Positions 61,347 through 64,000 of a DNA stretch of 64,000 bases are shown piece by piece. Origin of the DNA: Streptomyces coacervatus (GTDB lineage Bacteria > Actinomycetota > Actinomycetes > Streptomycetales > Streptomycetaceae); NCBI RefSeq assembly GCF_029223485.1, contig NZ_JARHTP010000011.1, positions 186,001-250,000 on the forward strand, given 5' to 3'. A program made the position numbers and the translations under genes. Position 1 is the stretch's first letter. Each line of letters begins with the position of its first letter. Below the pieces are notes generated by a model. That model worked only from the letters and a program-made list of their open reading frames with translations. It searched no databases and had not been told where the DNA came from.

Positions 61347-62516
61347 TCACCCGCTTTGTTCCTCATTCACGTAGACGCGAGGAACGCGCGTTCCGATCCG
61401 CGTGACAATTTCGTACGCGATGGTGCCCGCGGCCTGTGCCCAGTCCTCGGCGGTGGGCTCGCCGCGGTCGCCGGGTCCGAAGAGCACGGCTTCGGTACCG
61501 GCCTCGGGCTCGTCCCCGCCGAGGTCGACGACGAACTGGTCCATCGCGACCCGCCCCGCGACGGTCCGCCACTTGCCGCCGACCAGCACCGGACCGGTCC
61601 CGGAGGCATGCCGCGGAACGCCGTCGGCGTACCCGACGGGCACGAGTCCGAGGGTGGTTGCGCCGGGGGTGATGTAGTGATGCCCGTAACTGACGCCGTG
61701 ACCCCCCGGAACGTGCTTCACGAGCGCGACGGACGCCGACAGTGTCATCACCGGCCGCAGCCCGAAGTCGGCGGGGCTGCCGAGCTCGGGACTCGGCGAG
61801 ATCCCGTACAGGGCGATCCCGGTACGCACGAGGTCGAAGTGGGTCTCGGGAAGGGTGAGCGTGGCGGCCGAGTTGGCGATGTGCCGCACCTCGGGGCGCA
61901 CGCCCTGCTCCTCGGCGTACGCGAGCATCTCGCGGAAGCGGGTGAGCTGGAGGGCGATGGAGGGATGTCCCGGTTCGTCGGCGCACGCGAAGTGCGACCA
62001 GAGCCCGGTGATGCGGACGAGCCCGTCGGCCTCGGCCCGCAGGGCGGCCCCGACCAGCTCGGCCCAGTCCTCCCCGGGCTGACACCCGTTCCGCCCGAGC
62101 CCGGTGTCGGCCTTGAGCTGCACGCGCGCGGGGATGCCCGCCTCCCGGGCCGCCGCCACGACCTCCGCCAGGGCCCACATCCCGCTCACCGACACATCGA
62201 TGTCGGCCTCGACGGCCTGCCGCCAGGGCCCGCCCGGCGTCCACAGCCAGCACATGATGCGTCCGGGCAGCCCGGCGGCCCGCAGCGCGAGCGCCTCCTC
62301 GGGCGTGGCGGTCCCCAGCCAGTCGGCCCCCGCCTCGACGGCGGCCCGGGCACACGGCACGGCCCCGTGGCCGTACGCCTCGGACTTGACCACGGCCATG
62401 AGGGCAGCGTCCGGCGCGAGGGCGCGCAGGGTCCGCACGTTGGCGCGCAGGGCGGCCAGGTCGATCTCGGCGCGGGCCCGCAGGGGCGCGGTCGGGGCAG
62501 TTGCTGTCTCAGTCAT
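61347..62516 (-). CDS. alr: alanine racemase
   Basis: PLP enzyme of 389 residues that makes D-Ala for peptidoglycan. The PLP-binding Lys is in MAVVKSEAYGHGAV; HFACADEPGHPSIALQLTRF and IANSAATL are in the barrel; IALYGISPSPEL is the phosphate region. The second catalytic residue, Tyr, is in GVSYGHHYITP. The C-terminal beta domain contains GRVAMDQFVVDLG. The ATG at 62516 is at a normal distance from its ribosome site. It heads a minus-strand run alr-hydrolase-tsaE. Confidence 0.95.
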   Translation of the reverse strand: MTETATAPTAPLRARAEIDLAALRANVRTLRALAPDAALMAVVKSEAYGHGAVPCARAAVEAGADWLGTATPEEALALRAAGLPGRIMCWLWTPGGPWRQAVEADIDVSVSGMWALAEVVAAAREAGIPARVQLKADTGLGRNGCQPGEDWAELVGAALRAEADGLVRITGLWSHFACADEPGHPSIALQLTRFREMLAYAEEQGVRPEVRHIANSAATLTLPETHFDLVRTGIALYGISPSPELGSPADFGLRPVMTLSASVALVKHVPGGHGVSYGHHYITPGATTLGLVPVGYADGVPRHASGTGPVLVGGKWRTVAGRVAMDQFVVDLGGDEPEAGTEAVLFGPGDRGEPTAEDWAQAAGTIAYEIVTRIGTRVPRVYVNEEQSG

Positions 62517-62577
62517 GGCGCACCCAGTGTCGCAGAGGGGTCCGACAGCCCCGAGGCACCGGCCCCCGTTCCAGCGC

Positions 62578-63516
62578 CTACTTCCCGTGCCGGTGCCCCC
62601 ACACATACACACGGTCGCCCTTCTTCAGCACACCCCACAGCTTCCTGGAGTCGCCCAGGCGCAGATTGATGCACCCCCAGGAGCCGACGATGGTGTAAAT
62701 GCTGCCGTAGACGGCGTGAAAGGCCTGCCCGCCGCTGAAGAACTGGGCATAGGGCATGGGCGAGTGGTAGATCGTCGACCAGTGGTTCTTGTGCTTCCAG
62801 TAGATCCTGTGCCAGCCGGTCCGGGTGGCATGCCCGACCCGGCCGCTGCGCATGGGGACGGGCCCGTAGAGCACCTTTCTCCCCTTCTGCACCCAGGTCA
62901 GCTGCCGATTGAGATCGACACACGCGACGCGGTACCTCCGAACGGGGCACTTCTTCTTGGCGTTCGGATTCTTCTTCGCGGAAATGAGCTGCATGGTGGC
63001 CCAGGTGACGGGCCCGGCGAAGCCGTTCGCCGCCTTGATCCTGTGCTTCACCTGGAATTTCCGGATGGCCCGGCAGTCGGCCGCCGACTGCTTCCCGTCC
63101 ACCTTCAGCTTCAGCCACTTCTCGACCGCCCGCTGATAAGGCCCGGTCCGCCTGCTGCACTTCACCTTCCCGGCGGCGTCCTCGATCGGCACGTACTCGA
63201 CGGGGTCGTACGTCCCGTCGTCCGCATCCCGGGGCTCGACGGCGTCCTCCGCTGCGGTGGGCGTGTACACCTTCGGCGCCAGCGCCTGGTCGGGCGTGTC
63301 GATCTGCCAGGGCTGAGCGGGCCCGGGTGCGACACCGGGCACGAGCTCGGCCTCGGAGGCGGAGGCGGGGGGTGCGGGGGCGCCCGCGGCACCGGCGGGA
63401 GGGGCCGGAAGGGCGGGGAGGGTGATGACGGCGGCGAGCACGACCAAGACATTGCGACAGGCGATACGCCCGATACGCCTTATATGTCTGACACATCTGA
63501 TACGTCCACTGATCAT
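62578..63516 (-). CDS. secreted L,D-transpeptidase (YkuD) with SWGC active site
   Basis: Exported protein of 312 residues. A basic N-terminus and a membrane helix (about 20-45) act as signal or anchor. A peptidoglycan-binding-like helical region (about 120-180: YQRAVEKWLKLKVDGKQSAADCRAIRKFQVKHRI) precedes the YkuD domain (about 200-310). Its active-site segment is FHAVYGSIYTIVGSWGCINL with His267 and Cys282. Most members have SHGC; here the His is Trp280. It would make 3-3 crosslinks in peptidoglycan if active. The ATG at 63516 is one of few choices; no strong ribosome site is seen. Confidence 0.85.
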   Translation of the reverse strand: MISGRIRCVRHIRRIGRIACRNVLVVLAAVITLPALPAPPAGAAGAPAPPASASEAELVPGVAPGPAQPWQIDTPDQALAPKVYTPTAAEDAVEPRDADDGTYDPVEYVPIEDAAGKVKCSRRTGPYQRAVEKWLKLKVDGKQSAADCRAIRKFQVKHRIKAANGFAGPVTWATMQLISAKKNPNAKKKCPVRRYRVACVDLNRQLTWVQKGRKVLYGPVPMRSGRVGHATRTGWHRIYWKHKNHWSTIYHSPMPYAQFFSGGQAFHAVYGSIYTIVGSWGCINLRLGDSRKLWGVLKKGDRVYVWGHRHGK

Positions 63517-63644
63517 GCGATCAGACAAACGCGCAGGGGTGACAGGCCGGGGGCGGCGCGCGGCGGGGTCACCCTTTTCGACGAGCGCCGCCCGGGCGAC
63601 GGCGCGCGGCCCCCGGCCTAGGCTGAGAACCGGAGGTGGTGGAG

Positions 63645-64000
63645 ATGCTGGCAGACACACCACTCAACGCGGTCATCCCGGCGTCCGACATCGAAAGAGC
63701 CAAGCACTTCTACGGCGACACGCTCGGCCTCAAGCTCATCGACGACCGGCAGGACACCGCACTCTTCGAGTCCGGCGGTGCCCGGTTCGTCCTCTATCTG
63801 ACACCGAGCGGCGGCCGGGCCGCCCACACCCTGGCCGGCTGGACCGTCGCCGATCTCGACGCGGAGATGATGGAACTGCGCAGCCGCGGCGTCACCTTCG
63901 AGGAGTACGACCTGCCGGGCATCAAGACGAAGAGCGGCGTGGCGGAGGGCGCGGGCATGCGCGGCGCCTGGTTCAAGGACAGCGAGGGAAACATCCTCAG
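63645..64000 (+). CDS. VOC-family (glyoxalase-like) protein, 3' truncated by the window
   Basis: The first 118 residues of a vicinal-oxygen-chelate domain: LNAVIPASDIERAKHFYGDTLGLKLIDDR is the opening strand-helix, and FESGGARFVLYLTPSGG, WTVADLDAEMMELRSRGVTFEEYDLPGIKT and AWFKDSEGNIL follow in order. Members bind a metal and act on small molecules, or give antibiotic resistance by sequestration. The frame runs off the end of the window at a codon near its normal terminus. The ATG at 63645 follows GGAGG. Confidence 0.8.
   Translation, partial: MLADTPLNAVIPASDIERAKHFYGDTLGLKLIDDRQDTALFESGGARFVLYLTPSGGRAAHTLAGWTVADLDAEMMELRSRGVTFEEYDLPGIKTKSGVAEGAGMRGAWFKDSEGNIL

Overview
The window reads as core chromosome from a Streptomyces (or very close relative). 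Base composition is very high in GC with strong third-position GC bias, GTG starts are common, and the developmental genes bldM and whiD sit beside the sigma-factor gene shbA. It also carries sortase-E type LAETG anchoring, a large family of transmembrane Ser/Thr kinases, and two intergenic repeats that I recognise as dispersed through Streptomyces genomes. I see no prophage, insertion sequence, CRISPR array, rRNA or tRNA.

Layout. 1-5.2 kb: the end of a toast-rack/DUF4097-like protein, small membrane proteins, a DUF4429/SHOCT protein, and a class II aldolase divergent from a flavin-type split-barrel protein with repeated half-sites between them. 5.2-9.2 kb: guaA, divergent from a monofunctional chorismate mutase that has an apparent leader-peptide attenuator (too short for routine gene calling), then a LAETG cell-wall protein. 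9.2-12.7 kb: a GMC oxidoreductase (ChoD-like, with a ferredoxin-like Cys motif) and a succinate-semialdehyde dehydrogenase. 12.8-27.1 kb: six minus-strand kinase-family genes with extracytoplasmic C-terminal domains, interrupted by a metallo-beta-lactamase-fold hydrolase/AraC pair; one of the six is a pseudokinase with a roughly 345-residue insertion. 27.3-31.6 kb: a secreted serine hydrolase, glpD, and a nucleotide-sugar dehydrogenase homologue lacking catalytic residues. 31.6-32.3 kb: no gene, but a tandem 83-base structured repeat. 32.3-37.4 kb: guaB3, guaB, shbA, bldM (with a visible BldN-type promoter) and whiD. 37.4-40.7 kb: LysR, MOSC, SDR and SnoaL-like genes. 40.8-43.1 kb: groES-groEL1 under two CIRCE operators. 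43.1-50.5 kb: two coupled polysaccharide-deacetylase lipoproteins, a THUMP-like methyltransferase, an ECF42-type sigma factor with its DGPF partner, an FG-GAP protein and an LCP protein. 50.6-55.6 kb: xylan utilisation (GH10-CBM2 xylanase, LacI regulator, GH3 glycosidase) with a recognisable operator. 55.6-64 kb: the t6A operon tsaB-rimI-tsaD plus an 85-residue coupled protein, a hidden 58-codon gene behind a near-perfect palindrome, tsaE, an alpha/beta hydrolase, alr, an L,D-transpeptidase and a partial VOC protein.

The order guaA, choD-like, guaB3, guaB, sigma factor, whiB-like, groEL1/groES, tsaD-rimI-tsaB-tsaE, alr parallels Mycobacterium tuberculosis Rv3396c-Rv3423c. The window is therefore an ancient actinobacterial backbone for guanine nucleotides, chaperonin, t6A and D-Ala, into which Streptomyces-specific kinases, developmental regulators and xylan genes are set. 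The signals that look least described are regulatory or structural: the aromatic attenuator, the tandem hairpin repeat, the hidden small gene and several palindromes.
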